From contig NZ_JAGKSQ010000006.1 in assembly GCF_017939705.1 (NCBI RefSeq), positions 124,001 through 188,000 on the forward strand: a DNA stretch of 64,000 nucleotides, read 5' to 3'. Below the pieces are notes generated by a model. It was not told where the DNA came from. It made no database searches and saw nothing but the letters and a program-made list of their open reading frames with translations. The DNA comes from Halalkalibacter suaedae (GTDB lineage: Bacteria; Bacillota; Bacilli; Bacillales; Bacillaceae_D). Below, in pieces: positions 17,639 through 26,655 of the stretch; the stretch's first letter is position 1; every line of letters starts with the position of its first letter. Made by a program: the position numbers and the translations under genes.

Positions 17639-18328
17639 ATGAGTATGATTGAAATGATTATTCGAACAACTGTTGGATTTGTTGTACTGTATAGTTTATG
17701 TCGTTTTCTAAACAAAAAGCTAATTGCACAAATGACCTTTTTTGATTTTGTCGCAGGTATCACAATTGGATCCATTGTTGCCAGTTCCATGTTAATGAAG
17801 GATATCCCTGTGATGATTGGTATGGTTGGATTGATTCTATTTTGCGTTTATACTTTCCTATCAAGCATTGGAGCAATGAAAAGTATATGGGGTCGGAAAA
17901 TTTTAGAAGACGAACCCACTTATTTAATCAAAAATGGACAAGTCCTTGAAGAGGGACTTAAAGTAGTCAGGCTAACAATGGATGGACTTTTAGCTGGATT
18001 AAGAAAAAAGGGATTTTTTTATCTTGATCAAGTTGAGACTGCCTTGATGGAAACAGATGGAACAATCACAGCACTGGCTAAACCAGCTTATTTAAACGCA
18101 ACACAACAAGATGTCTTTAACGTTCATTCAAGTCGTGGTAATGCACAGGCTTTTATTGTAGATGGTCAAGTATTAACCGAGAGCTTATCATTATTAAATA
18201 AGGATATGACCTGGGTACGAGACGTTCTCCATTTAAACAACATCGCAAACATAAAAGAAGTTTTCTTTGCACAAATAGATGAACAAGGGACTATCTATAT
18301 TGATAGAAGAAAAGACTTAATCAATTAA
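17639..18328 (+). CDS. DUF421 (YetF/YcaP family) membrane protein
   Basis: The 229-residue protein has three N-terminal membrane spans (about 5-25, 33-52, 58-78) and a cytoplasmic DUF421 domain (about 90-225). The family hallmarks TFFDFVAGITIGSIVASSM and a following 'L.KNGQ...L' block are present. YetF-type proteins occur in several copies in Bacillus and often relate to spores; their biochemical role is poorly known. The gene is single, on the opposite strand to its neighbours. Confidence 0.88.
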   Translation: MSMIEMIIRTTVGFVVLYSLCRFLNKKLIAQMTFFDFVAGITIGSIVASSMLMKDIPVMIGMVGLILFCVYTFLSSIGAMKSIWGRKILEDEPTYLIKNGQVLEEGLKVVRLTMDGLLAGLRKKGFFYLDQVETALMETDGTITALAKPAYLNATQQDVFNVHSSRGNAQAFIVDGQVLTESLSLLNKDMTWVRDVLHLNNIANIKEVFFAQIDEQGTIYIDRRKDLIN

Positions 18329-18380
18329 AAATAAAAGACATCTATAAGGATGCCTTCTTCATAACAAGAATCTTACTAAT

Positions 18381-18980
18381 TCATTTAAACCAGCCTTTTT
18401 CCTTGAAGCGAGCTATTGCCTCAATTCGGTTTCCAACATCGAGCTTATCTAGTATGACTGAGATATAGTTGCGAACAGTCCCATTTGTTAAGTATAACTG
18501 ATCGGCTATCTCCTTTGTACTTTTCCCGTCAGCGATTAATTCGATTACTTGCACTTCACGTTCAGTTAATGGGTTTTCATTCTCATAAGCAAGATCAACT
18601 AGCTCTGGTGCATAGATTCGGCGTCCGTCCATAATGATTCTAATTGAATTGGCTAGCTCTTCACTAGGACTATCCTTAAGCAAATAACCACTCACTCCCG
18701 CTTTTCTAGCACGTTCAAAATAACCAGCCCTTGCAAACGTAGTTAGGATGATCACCTTACATTCTTGACCTTTTAATTCCTCTGCTGCATCCAACCCTGT
18801 TTTGACAGGCATCTCAATGTCCATAATACAAATATCAGGACTCAGCTGTTTTACTAGTTCTAATGCTTCTTGTCCGTTCCGGGCTTTACCGACAACTTCC
18901 ATGTCTTCTTCTAAATCGAGTAAAGAACCTAAAGCTCCAAGTAGCATCCGTTGATCTTCCGCAATGACTATTCGAATCAA
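18381..18980 (-). CDS. desR: Membrane-fluidity response regulator DesR
   Basis: A NarL-type regulator that activates the desaturase gene when phosphorylated by DesK at low temperature. It has a receiver domain with phospho-acceptor Asp54 (CIMDIEMP) and a C-terminal LuxR-type helix-turn-helix (NPLTEREVQVIELIADG, TVRNYISVILDKL). It ends in RFKEKGWFK like B. subtilis DesR. The start is the TTG at 18980: AGGGGGGA is 6-7 bases ahead, and this start gives 199 residues and puts the aspartate at position 54, both as in B. subtilis. A frame running 12 codons further upstream would overlap desK. It lies 13 bp after desK. Confidence 0.93.
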   Translation of the reverse strand: MIRIVIAEDQRMLLGALGSLLDLEEDMEVVGKARNGQEALELVKQLSPDICIMDIEMPVKTGLDAAEELKGQECKVIILTTFARAGYFERARKAGVSGYLLKDSPSEELANSIRIIMDGRRIYAPELVDLAYENENPLTEREVQVIELIADGKSTKEIADQLYLTNGTVRNYISVILDKLDVGNRIEAIARFKEKGWFK

Positions 18981-18993
18981 AAAAAGTCCCCCC

Positions 18994-20115
18994 CTACTTC
19001 GTTTGTTTAATGACATTAGGTACGTTTATCTCCAATGTCGTTCCCTTTGATTGGATGAAGTCTAACGTTCCGTTGACAAATTCTAGCCGTTCTTTAATTC
19101 CTTGTATGCCGTGTCCTTTTTGAAGATCATTACGATTTGAAATTCCAATCCCATCATCCTCTATGACGATTCGCAGTTCACCCGATAATTCTTGAATGCT
19201 TACTTTACACATTGTTGCCTTACTATGCTTAACAACATTAGTCACAGCTTCCTTTAAACACATACTAGCAACATTTTCAATTAATAATGGCGTTCCATTA
19301 AGCTTGGCATCTCCCTCAAAGATAAAGTCCATTTCCGCAGCTTTAAGAATTTGTTTGATATGAATGATTTCATCTTCTAGTTTGATTCCACGCATATCTG
19401 AGACCATTTCACGAACTTCTTTAAGGGCCGTTCTAGCTGTTTGGTTAATGTCCATAATCTCTGCCTTTGCCCCGTCCACATTAACATCTATTAATTTACG
19501 AGCTAAATCACTTTTCAGCCCAATTAATGATAGTTTCTGTCCAAGTGTATCGTGCAAATCTCTCGCAATTCGTTGTCGTTCCTCAATCACCATTAATTTC
19601 GAAATCGTCTTATTTGCATCCTCTAATTGATGTTCAAGCCTTTCGTGCTTGTTGCGATTATACGTATTAAATGGCATCAGAATTACTCCGATAATAGAAA
19701 GAGCGATAAAAGGAAATTGCGAGAAAAACAGTTCATTCTTAGTGAAAAAGCTAATTGTTACAGCAATGATCGTCGTAAGTAAATGAACAGTATACAAAAC
19801 AAAAAAGCCAACTCTACTTTGGATATTCCCAATAAAAAACGCTAAGAATAGCGCGAAATAAACATAGCCATAAAATAAAGTCATGCCAATACTAATCGCC
19901 ATTTCGATTCCAATCCAAAGGTAGACAAAGCGACCGTTAGAAATAAAAGATAGACGATAGGAACCAAAAAATAATAAAATCATAATTATTCCAAAGACAA
20001 TTTCTAACATAGAAGATGTTTTAAAAATAAAATAGAATGGCAATAAACAAAAGATGATCCAAACATAGATACTAAGACCTGTGTTTTTGGGAAAAATATT
20101 ATACCAGCTCTGCAT
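18994..20115 (-). CDS. desK: Membrane thermosensor histidine kinase DesK
   Basis: This 373-residue sensor kinase reads bilayer thickness or order through its membrane spans. There are five hydrophobic spans in residues 15-148, then a linker coiled coil. The HPK7 H-box RQRIARDLHDTLGQKLSLIG has phospho-acceptor His188, the same residue number as in B. subtilis DesK. A compact ATPase domain (IEDDGIGI, GHGIQGIKERL) ends the chain. The start ATG follows AGGAGGG. It is co-transcribed with desR and lies downstream of des behind a terminator. Confidence 0.93.
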   Translation of the reverse strand: MQSWYNIFPKNTGLSIYVWIIFCLLPFYFIFKTSSMLEIVFGIIMILLFFGSYRLSFISNGRFVYLWIGIEMAISIGMTLFYGYVYFALFLAFFIGNIQSRVGFFVLYTVHLLTTIIAVTISFFTKNELFFSQFPFIALSIIGVILMPFNTYNRNKHERLEHQLEDANKTISKLMVIEERQRIARDLHDTLGQKLSLIGLKSDLARKLIDVNVDGAKAEIMDINQTARTALKEVREMVSDMRGIKLEDEIIHIKQILKAAEMDFIFEGDAKLNGTPLLIENVASMCLKEAVTNVVKHSKATMCKVSIQELSGELRIVIEDDGIGISNRNDLQKGHGIQGIKERLEFVNGTLDFIQSKGTTLEINVPNVIKQTK

Positions 20116-20275
20116 AGGTCCCTCCTATTCTCTTTATTATATATGACCCACCTAAATTTTTACATAAATGAAACGAAAAACCCTTCAAAATTCAGATGTA
20201 CTAGTAAAGGTTTCTTATCGCCTTTTTATGTACATCGTAGTTGAACGGTTTTTCTGATACATCCTTATTATCTTA

Positions 20276-20310
20276 AAGGCCACTGAAAAACCGATGTTTT
20301 CAGTGGCCTT
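20276..20310 (-). terminator. Terminator of des
   Basis: aaggccactgaaaa/ttttcagtggcctt is a perfect 14-bp stem with a 7-nt loop, 30 bp after the des stop. Its arms share ggccactgaaaa with the MITE-like element at 135-326. Confidence 0.8.
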
Positions 20311-20339
20311 AAGCAATGATTATAACCGTTGATACTCCC

Positions 20340-21389
20340 TTATCTTGTTGGGTTTACTCGGTTACTTTTAAGCTTCATGCCCGCTTTAGCTTTTTCAAGT
20401 AATGGCTTCACTTCTTTAAAGCTAACAAACGTCTTCTTGTTCTCATCATATAGACGGAAGCGAATTGACTCTAAACTTGAGCTAACCGTTATTGTCGTAG
20501 CCTTTTGTAATGGTGGCGTTGATTCATGTGCCTTTTCAAGATTGTAATTTGGAACTCTTGGGCTCAAGTGATGAACATGGTGGTAGCCAATATTACCAGT
20601 CACCCATTGTAATACTTTAGGTAGCTTATAATACGAACTTCCATCAACTGCAGCCTTCACATAATCCCACTCTGATTCATCTTCAAAATAAGAATCTTCA
20701 AACTGATGTTGAACATAGAATAACCAAATGCCAAGCGAACCAGCAACAAATAGAATTGGTGCTTGAACGATTAGAAATGCCTGCCAGCCGACTAACCAGA
20801 TCATTGCTGAATAGACAGCAACAATTGATGCATTGATCAGATAAGTGTTCATTCGTTCTTTTTTTCTAGCGTCTTTTCGATTCATTCTGTTCGTTACGAA
20901 AAACAAGTAAATCGGTCCAAGTCCAAACATAACAAGTGGATTACGGTAAAGACGATAAGCTAATCTTTCCTTCAATGGTGCTTCAACGTACTCATCAACC
21001 GTCATGATCCAAACATCACCTGTTCCACGCTTATCTAGATTACTACTTGTTGCGTGGTGAATTGAATGCTCTCGCTTCCACTTTTCATAAGGGAACATCG
21101 TAATAACGCCAGTGATCGTACCTAAGATATTATTGATTTTTTTATTTTTGAAAAATGAGCCATGACAACAATCATGGAAAATGATAAAGATTCGGACAAC
21201 GAACCCTGCTGCTACAATCGATAGTGCAAGTGTCAACCAGATTGAAACAGATAAGCTCTGATAGGCTAGGAACCATAATAGAATAAACGGTGGAATTGTG
21301 TTAAATATCTGTCTAACACTTGATTTAGCATCGGAATTCTCATATGGTGCAACACTTTTTTTCAGTTGTGCTAATTTTTGTTTACTCAT
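20340..21389 (-). CDS. des: Acyl-lipid desaturase Des (delta-5 type)
   Basis: This membrane fatty-acid desaturase introduces a cis double bond into phospholipid acyl chains to restore fluidity in the cold. The three histidine boxes of the di-iron centre are present: HDCCH near 73, HSIHH near 110 and HHVHH near 275. Pairs of hydrophobic spans lie around residues 35-75 and 165-225. The length of 349 residues matches B. subtilis Des (about 350). DesKR lie directly downstream and a DesR-type operator lies upstream, so assignment and regulation support each other. Confidence 0.94.
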   Translation of the reverse strand: MSKQKLAQLKKSVAPYENSDAKSSVRQIFNTIPPFILLWFLAYQSLSVSIWLTLALSIVAAGFVVRIFIIFHDCCHGSFFKNKKINNILGTITGVITMFPYEKWKREHSIHHATSSNLDKRGTGDVWIMTVDEYVEAPLKERLAYRLYRNPLVMFGLGPIYLFFVTNRMNRKDARKKERMNTYLINASIVAVYSAMIWLVGWQAFLIVQAPILFVAGSLGIWLFYVQHQFEDSYFEDESEWDYVKAAVDGSSYYKLPKVLQWVTGNIGYHHVHHLSPRVPNYNLEKAHESTPPLQKATTITVSSSLESIRFRLYDENKKTFVSFKEVKPLLEKAKAGMKLKSNRVNPTR

Positions 21390-21445
21390 AATTGCCCCCT
21401 TGAAGGTTCTATTATTTGAATTTTATTAGAGACTTAATTAACCCT

Positions 21446-21512
21446 ATTATAAAAAAAGCAATACTAACTATGTAGTCATGAACGTCAGTAAGTTATATGA
21501 CAAGTGTCATAT
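21446..21512 (-). promoter_or_regulatory. des promoter with DesR operator
   Basis: On the minus strand TATAAT (21446-21451) has only TACATA (21469-21474) as a -35, at 17 bp, typical of a promoter that needs an activator. Directly upstream are TGACGTTCATGAC (21475-21487) and the perfect 18-bp dyad ATATGACAAGTGTCATAT (21495-21512), which share TGAC/GTCA half-sites. Two adjacent sites upstream of -35 match the known arrangement of DesR at Pdes. Confidence 0.75.
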
Positions 21513-21663
21513 GCTAACTTCGGTCACAAATAATTCCACATTCATATGATTTCTTCTATAAAACAAAATTATTCAACCAAGAATAGATATGAAGCAAGTT
21601 GAGCACGTATCCCCTAAATCCGTTATACTAGAGGCACTGAGAATGAATGACTGGAGGGATATC

Positions 21664-22536
21664 ATGAAGTCAGATCAACCCACTATGGTTGTAACAGGTG
21701 CAAATTCTGGAATGGGAAAGGCGACAGCTCTTGCTTTTGCCAGGCTAGATGCTCATGTCATTATGATTTGTAGAAATGAAGCTAAAGGAATAGAGGCACA
21801 GCAAGAAGTGATACAAGAAAGTGGTAACACTAAAGTCGATCTTCTCCTCTGCGATTTCTCCAAACTAGAAGATGTTCGTCAAACTGCAGCACATATTAAT
21901 CAGCATTATACCCGCCTAGATGTACTAGTAAACAATGCTGCTATCATTTCCACTAAGCGTCAGGAAACAGTTGATGGCTTTGAATTACAATTTGGAGTAA
22001 ATCATCTTGCTCCCTTTCTACTCACAAACCTATTACTCGATAAATTAAAGGAAAGTGCTCCTTCACGAATTATCAATGTATCATCTGGAGCTTATAAATT
22101 TGGAAAGATCTCTTTTAACGATCTCCAATCAACAAAGGGCTACCGAACGTTCAAAGCTTATGGTCAATCCAAACTAGCAAATATCCTATTCACTTATGAG
22201 CTGGCTCGTCGATTAGAAGGAAGTGAAGTAACTGCTAACACCCTTCATCCTGGTGCTGTCTCAACGAACTTAGGAATCGACCGGCAAACAGGCTTCGGAA
22301 AAACGATTGTAAAGATGCTAAAGCCCTTTTTCCAAACACCTGCTGAAGGAGCAAGCACAGCTATTTACTTAGCCACAGCCGATGAAATAGCTACGATCTC
22401 CGGAACCTACTTCATTAACAAAAAACAAGTAAAAACAAATGCACAAACACATGACGAAGCCCTGGCAAAGAGATTATGGAGTGTTAGTGAGGAGTTAGTC
22501 GGTTTGAATACCGGTAAAAAACACATATCAGAGTAA
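21664..22536 (+). CDS. Short-chain dehydrogenase/reductase (retinol-dehydrogenase-like)
   Basis: A 290-residue NAD(P)-dependent oxidoreductase. It has the cofactor motif TGANSGMGKA near the N-terminus, NNAAI, the catalytic Ser in NVSSGA and the YxxxK pair YGQSK. A C-terminal extension is typical of retinol-dehydrogenase-like SDRs. The start is the ATG at 21664 because CTGGAGGG sits 6 bases ahead; an in-frame ATG 25 codons upstream has no ribosome site and lacks the fold. The substrate is unknown. The gene is single and divergent from des. Confidence 0.88.
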   Translation: MKSDQPTMVVTGANSGMGKATALAFARLDAHVIMICRNEAKGIEAQQEVIQESGNTKVDLLLCDFSKLEDVRQTAAHINQHYTRLDVLVNNAAIISTKRQETVDGFELQFGVNHLAPFLLTNLLLDKLKESAPSRIINVSSGAYKFGKISFNDLQSTKGYRTFKAYGQSKLANILFTYELARRLEGSEVTANTLHPGAVSTNLGIDRQTGFGKTIVKMLKPFFQTPAEGASTAIYLATADEIATISGTYFINKKQVKTNAQTHDEALAKRLWSVSEELVGLNTGKKHISE

Positions 22537-22603
22537 TTAGAGGTAAGTAGTGATAGTGGCCTGCGTTACGCCTACCGGATAGAAAAAGTGCACGGTTTTT
22601 CTC

Positions 22604-22805
22604 CTAAAGATTACTTACGGACATTTGTTCCGCTAATTAAGAGAAAAAAGCGAAAAATCATATGGGAGCGGACATTTGTTCCGTTATTTAGTGTCATGAC
22701 TGTCATTATTTAGAGAATTATATGAAATAAAGGAACATATGTCCTTAACACTGATAAAAAGGGGATATTATTCGAATTTAAGGGATCAAATGTCCGTAAA
22801 GGTTC
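22604..22805. repeat. Large imperfect inverted repeat with four GGACAT-TTGTTCC cores
   Basis: The core CGGACATTTGTTCCG occurs at 22618-22632 and 22669-22683. Reversed versions occur at 22732-22744 (GGAACATATGTCC) and 22783-22796 (GGATCAAATGTCCG). Start-to-start spacing is 51 bp in each pair, and the left arm aligns with the reverse complement of the right arm over about 80 bp. The gap 22537-23097 holds no gene; after 22805 nothing is recognised up to the cydC terminator. Confidence 0.65.
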
Positions 22806-23036
22806 TACAAATCGCATTAAGAAAATCTCTGCAACATTTGAGGTCAATGTTATTCCTAAATTTACTAGGAGAGACTTTTTGGCAGTGAAAAGTTAGATAA
22901 TATCAAACTTTAAATCCTCTAGCACGATTAGGCACACTGGAGCCCCACCACCGCATGCCGAGTAAATTTTGCATTTCTATCTTTGTTCAGGTTTAAAATA
23001 GTTCAGACACTTTCGCCCCGCCTCTTTGTCAACAAG

Positions 23037-23068
23037 CAAAAGCCCAGAGACAAATCTCTGAGCTTTTG
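23037..23068 (-). terminator. Terminator of the cyd operon
   Basis: caaaagcccagaga/tctctgagcttttg pairs with one mismatched position and a 4-nt loop, 30 bp after the cydC stop. Confidence 0.75.
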
Positions 23069-23097
23069 TAGTTGATATATCAAATATCAATTTCCCA

Positions 23098-24819
23098 TTA
23101 CGATAGCACAACGCTTTTCTCAATTTGCTTCAGCTGGTAGAAATAGCCCTTTGCCTCAATTAATTCATTAAATGTCCCAACCTCAACAATTCTACCTTGG
23201 TCCATTACAACAATTTGATCCATTCGTTCTAGCCCTGCAAGTCGATGACTCACTATGACAACCGTATCTTCCTTCGCTTGCTTAAACAGAAGCTGGTAAA
23301 GCCTTTGTTCTGTCCAAGAATCTAGTGAAGAAGTCGGTTCATCCAGTAACCAAAATGAACTTTCTTTTAGCACAGCTCGAGCCATTGCTAATCTTTGCTT
23401 TTCACCGCCAGAAAGATTCTGACCTTTCTCTAACACTTGATCCTCTAGATTAAAATGAGGTAAATCTACATCGTCTAGAACTTGTTGAAGCTGTTCATCT
23501 GAGAACTGATTATTTGTTAATAGCAGGTTTTCCTTTATCGTGCCGTAGAAGAAGTGGTTTTCCTGTAGAATCACATTAATTCTCTTCCACAATTCCTCCT
23601 GGTCCATTTCCATGATCCTTTCACTATTTAAATAGATCTCACCTTCATTTGCTTCAACAATCCTTAAGAGAAGCTGGAGGAGTGTTGATTTCCCTGAACC
23701 ACTTGGCCCAACAATGGCTGTTTTTGAACCAGCTGGCAATGTCAAAGTGATGTTATTTAACGTGCTACGCTGTTCATCTGGGAAGGTGAAGCTAACATTA
23801 TCCAAATGAACAGAAGGTGCCGTTTGCCAATAGTGGAGGATTTCCTTAGACTGCGGCTCCGTTTTTTGATTCGTTTCAACTACAGAATATAGCCGCTCCG
23901 TTGCCTTTTTACTATCTTCGTAATGGACAGGAAACGCGGCCATTGGTGTTGAGTGTTCGAACACTGTCAAACTGACCATAACAAGCATCGCCAAGAATAC
24001 ACCATCTAAGCTTCCTGTCGCTACTAAATACGCACCTACAGCCAAAACCATCCACGAAATAAGCAAGGAAACGATCGTATTGATGCTTTGATTATAGATC
24101 GATTGTATCCCTTCTTGTTGTTGATCTCGAATATAGCTATCAGATGCATCTAATAGTAGCTGTTCCTTGTTCTCAAGCTTTTGATGAATTTTCAACTCTC
24201 GAAACCCTTGAAACCACTCAGCTATTTCCGTTGAAAGATGTGCTCGATCTTCACGAATCTCATTGCTGATCCTTTTTTGTTTATTCGCAAAATATGCTGG
24301 GATGATAAATCCTGTTATAACTAAACCAATTGCTAAAAGGATAACAACAGCAACTGAGTAAAAGGATAAAAATAAAATCGTACTAAGAAAAACCAAAATC
24401 ATTATAATCGGTGGATAGAGCACGCGAAGAAAAAAGTTCTGTAGGCTTTCGACATCGCCAACAATACGGGACAATAAATCTCCACCACGGTATTTTTGAA
24501 AGACACTCGCTGAAAGCCCCTCTACTTTTTCATAAAAATGAACACGCAAATCACTAAGCATTGTGAATGTCGCTCTATGTGAATAATATCTCTCTGCATA
24601 CCGGCTTCCTGCACGAAGAAAGCTACCAATCTTCACGATCGCAATCATTGTCATTAACACAGATAGCGAAGTTTCAATTGCCGCACGAGAAATCAGAAAA
24701 CCATTTGCTGCAAATAGGCCAACAGCTGTAATTCCTGCTATATAACCAAAAAGGATTGAGAGAAGAACATCCTTCTTTTTTTTCATCATTAGTTTCGTGA
24801 TATGAATGAGGTCTGTCAT
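23098..24819 (-). CDS. cydC: Heterodimeric ABC exporter subunit CydC (cytochrome bd assembly)
   Basis: Second subunit of the thiol/haem ABC exporter needed to assemble cytochrome bd. Residues 1-300 form a six-span membrane domain. The nucleotide-binding domain (about 330-570) has Walker A GPSGSGKST, signature LSGGEKQRLAMARA, Walker B FWLLDEPTSSLD and a switch His (VSHRLAG). It has 573 residues and starts 2 bp after the cydD stop. By similarity to the E. coli pair it is CydC-like; B. subtilis numbering of the two genes may be swapped. Confidence 0.9.
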   Translation of the reverse strand: MTDLIHITKLMMKKKKDVLLSILFGYIAGITAVGLFAANGFLISRAAIETSLSVLMTMIAIVKIGSFLRAGSRYAERYYSHRATFTMLSDLRVHFYEKVEGLSASVFQKYRGGDLLSRIVGDVESLQNFFLRVLYPPIIMILVFLSTILFLSFYSVAVVILLAIGLVITGFIIPAYFANKQKRISNEIREDRAHLSTEIAEWFQGFRELKIHQKLENKEQLLLDASDSYIRDQQQEGIQSIYNQSINTIVSLLISWMVLAVGAYLVATGSLDGVFLAMLVMVSLTVFEHSTPMAAFPVHYEDSKKATERLYSVVETNQKTEPQSKEILHYWQTAPSVHLDNVSFTFPDEQRSTLNNITLTLPAGSKTAIVGPSGSGKSTLLQLLLRIVEANEGEIYLNSERIMEMDQEELWKRINVILQENHFFYGTIKENLLLTNNQFSDEQLQQVLDDVDLPHFNLEDQVLEKGQNLSGGEKQRLAMARAVLKESSFWLLDEPTSSLDSWTEQRLYQLLFKQAKEDTVVIVSHRLAGLERMDQIVVMDQGRIVEVGTFNELIEAKGYFYQLKQIEKSVVLS

Positions 24820-24821
24820 CT

Positions 24822-26537
24822 CTACACCTTCTTTTCTTGTGGAGCAAAAATGTCACGATATGCAGCTACATCTTTTTGTAAGTCATCATGCTTACCTCTC
24901 GCTATAATTGAGCCTTGCTCCATAAAAAGAATCAGATCAGCCTTCTTGATCGTTTGTAGACGGTGTGCGACAGTAATCACAGTGGCTGTTTCGGCTAGTT
25001 CCTTCATTGATTGTTGAAGGATCTTCTCCGTAACTAAATCTAATCCAGTTGTCGGTTCATCAAATAGGATAATCGATGGTTTTTTCAAAAAGGCACGTGC
25101 TAATGTAACCCGTTGCTTTTCTCCACCTGATAGACCCCTTCCACCTTCACCGATTTCTGTATCATATCCATCTCGTAGCGATTCGATTAAATCTGCGATA
25201 CCAGCCTTTTTTGCGGCTAGTTCAACTTCTTCTCTTGAAGCCTTGATTCCTAGTGCAATATTTTCAGCAATGGTTCCTGAAAACAAATAAGGATGCTGTG
25301 TAATATAGCCAATCTGTCCAAACCATTCCTGTTCATGGTAATCTGACCGATCGCGACCATTTACTCGGATATTTCCGCCTGATGGTTTCACAAGACCCGC
25401 TATGAGGTTAAGCAATGTCGTCTTACCTGACCCACTTTTTCCGACAATCGCTATTTGCTGATTTGGCTTGATTGTTGCGTCAATCTGACTCAGAGCAAAG
25501 CCTTCTGCACCATATTGAAAGTGAAGATCCTGTAATTCAATTGTTTTAGGCTCAGCAGTCATTCTTTCATTTCCCCACTCAATTGAGTCTTCAATTGTCT
25601 CTAATTCCTGTTCTACTTTGGCTGCGGCTCCAGTACTACTTCTGCCGGCATGGAATGCACTTCCTAGCTCTTTAAGGGAAGTAAAGAATTCTGGGACAAG
25701 CAACAGAATTAGAAAAGCCGTGAAGAAATCCATTGATTGAAAAACGACTAATCTCAAACTTAATTCTAATGCAACAAGACCGATGCTAAGCATTGAGATA
25801 AATTCCAGCATCAACGATGACATGAAAGCCACTTTGAGTATATTCATCGTTGCATCTCGAAAGCCGAGACTACTTTTTTCGATGACATCTTTGTACTGTT
25901 TAGAGCGGCCATATAGCTTCAAACTTAGTAGCCCTTGAAGCGTATCTAAAAATCGACCTGAGAATGCAGCCAAGCTCTCAAGCTTCTCCTCTGATTTCCG
26001 TTGCGTGGCTCCACCAATAATAATCATAAATAGCGGTATAAATGGAGCTGTCACTAAAATAATTAAGCCAGAGTAGACATTCTGGCTAAAAATAACAATG
26101 AGAACAACGAGTGGCACAACTGTTGTGACGATTCGTTGCGGAATATACTGACTAAAGAAGCTATCTAGCTCGTCTACTGTGTCGAGCAGGACACTTAGTT
26201 TATGTCCTGATTGTCCGGTATAAGAAGCCGTCAATGAATTCCGTGCATATTTCTCAATTAATCTTTTACGGTAGTTGGCCTTAACTAGAGCGGCCATTTT
26301 CAAACCAATCTTCCCACTAAAATAGGATAAAGATGCCCTAACAACTAGGACACCTATTAGAACGATTAATGGGAAGATTACATGGGAAAATGTTTCTTTA
26401 TTTATAAATAAATCATTAATAATGGAAACAATTAAATAGGCTTGCAAAATGATGACAACACTTAAAGCCAGTGCGATGAAAAACAGTGAATAGTACCGTC
26501 CCTTTTGTTGCTTTGCAAGCTTTTGCAGTGTTTTCAT
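24822..26537 (-). CDS. cydD: Heterodimeric ABC exporter subunit CydD (cytochrome bd assembly)
   Basis: First subunit of the CydDC exporter, 571 residues: six membrane spans (1-310) and an ATPase domain with Walker A GKSGSGKTT, signature LSGGEKQRVTLARA and Walker B IILFDEPTTGLD. The complex exports glutathione/cysteine-type reductants or binds haem, and without it bd oxidase is not assembled. It begins 3 bp after the cydS stop, inside the cydABSDC operon. The presence of both ABC halves beside the oxidase genes makes the locus self-contained. Confidence 0.9.
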   Translation of the reverse strand: MKTLQKLAKQQKGRYYSLFFIALALSVVIILQAYLIVSIINDLFINKETFSHVIFPLIVLIGVLVVRASLSYFSGKIGLKMAALVKANYRKRLIEKYARNSLTASYTGQSGHKLSVLLDTVDELDSFFSQYIPQRIVTTVVPLVVLIVIFSQNVYSGLIILVTAPFIPLFMIIIGGATQRKSEEKLESLAAFSGRFLDTLQGLLSLKLYGRSKQYKDVIEKSSLGFRDATMNILKVAFMSSLMLEFISMLSIGLVALELSLRLVVFQSMDFFTAFLILLLVPEFFTSLKELGSAFHAGRSSTGAAAKVEQELETIEDSIEWGNERMTAEPKTIELQDLHFQYGAEGFALSQIDATIKPNQQIAIVGKSGSGKTTLLNLIAGLVKPSGGNIRVNGRDRSDYHEQEWFGQIGYITQHPYLFSGTIAENIALGIKASREEVELAAKKAGIADLIESLRDGYDTEIGEGGRGLSGGEKQRVTLARAFLKKPSIILFDEPTTGLDLVTEKILQQSMKELAETATVITVAHRLQTIKKADLILFMEQGSIIARGKHDDLQKDVAAYRDIFAPQEKKV

Positions 26538-26540
26538 CTG

Positions 26541-26642
26541 TTAATCCTCATACTTTGTGCTTTTTGCAGCTACAAATAAGGATAAGGCAACAGCGAATAC
26601 AACGACTAAAAGTGGAGCATAAAATATTAAGAAGTTATGCAT
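26541..26642 (-). CDS. cydS: CydS-type small subunit of cytochrome bd oxidase, 33 aa
   Basis: A 33-codon gene lies between cydB and cydD. AGGGGGAA sits 7 bases ahead of the ATG, and a single membrane helix fills most of the protein: MHNFLIFYAPLL, then VVVFAVALSLFVAAK, then STKYED. As I recall, the structural CydS of Geobacillus thermodenitrificans bd oxidase is also 33 residues and begins MQTFLIMYAP. The positional match FLI-YAP, the length and the operon place support CydS, which packs beside CydA near the haems. Confidence 0.85.
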   Translation of the reverse strand: MHNFLIFYAPLLVVVFAVALSLFVAAKSTKYED

Positions 26643-26655
26643 TCTAGTTTCCCCC

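Noticed and set aside
22905-23000. Impression of an RNA-like segment (ggagccccaccaccgcatgccg)
   Set aside because: It does not match any 5S rRNA, tRNA or riboswitch core that I can align, and no stable hairpin is seen.
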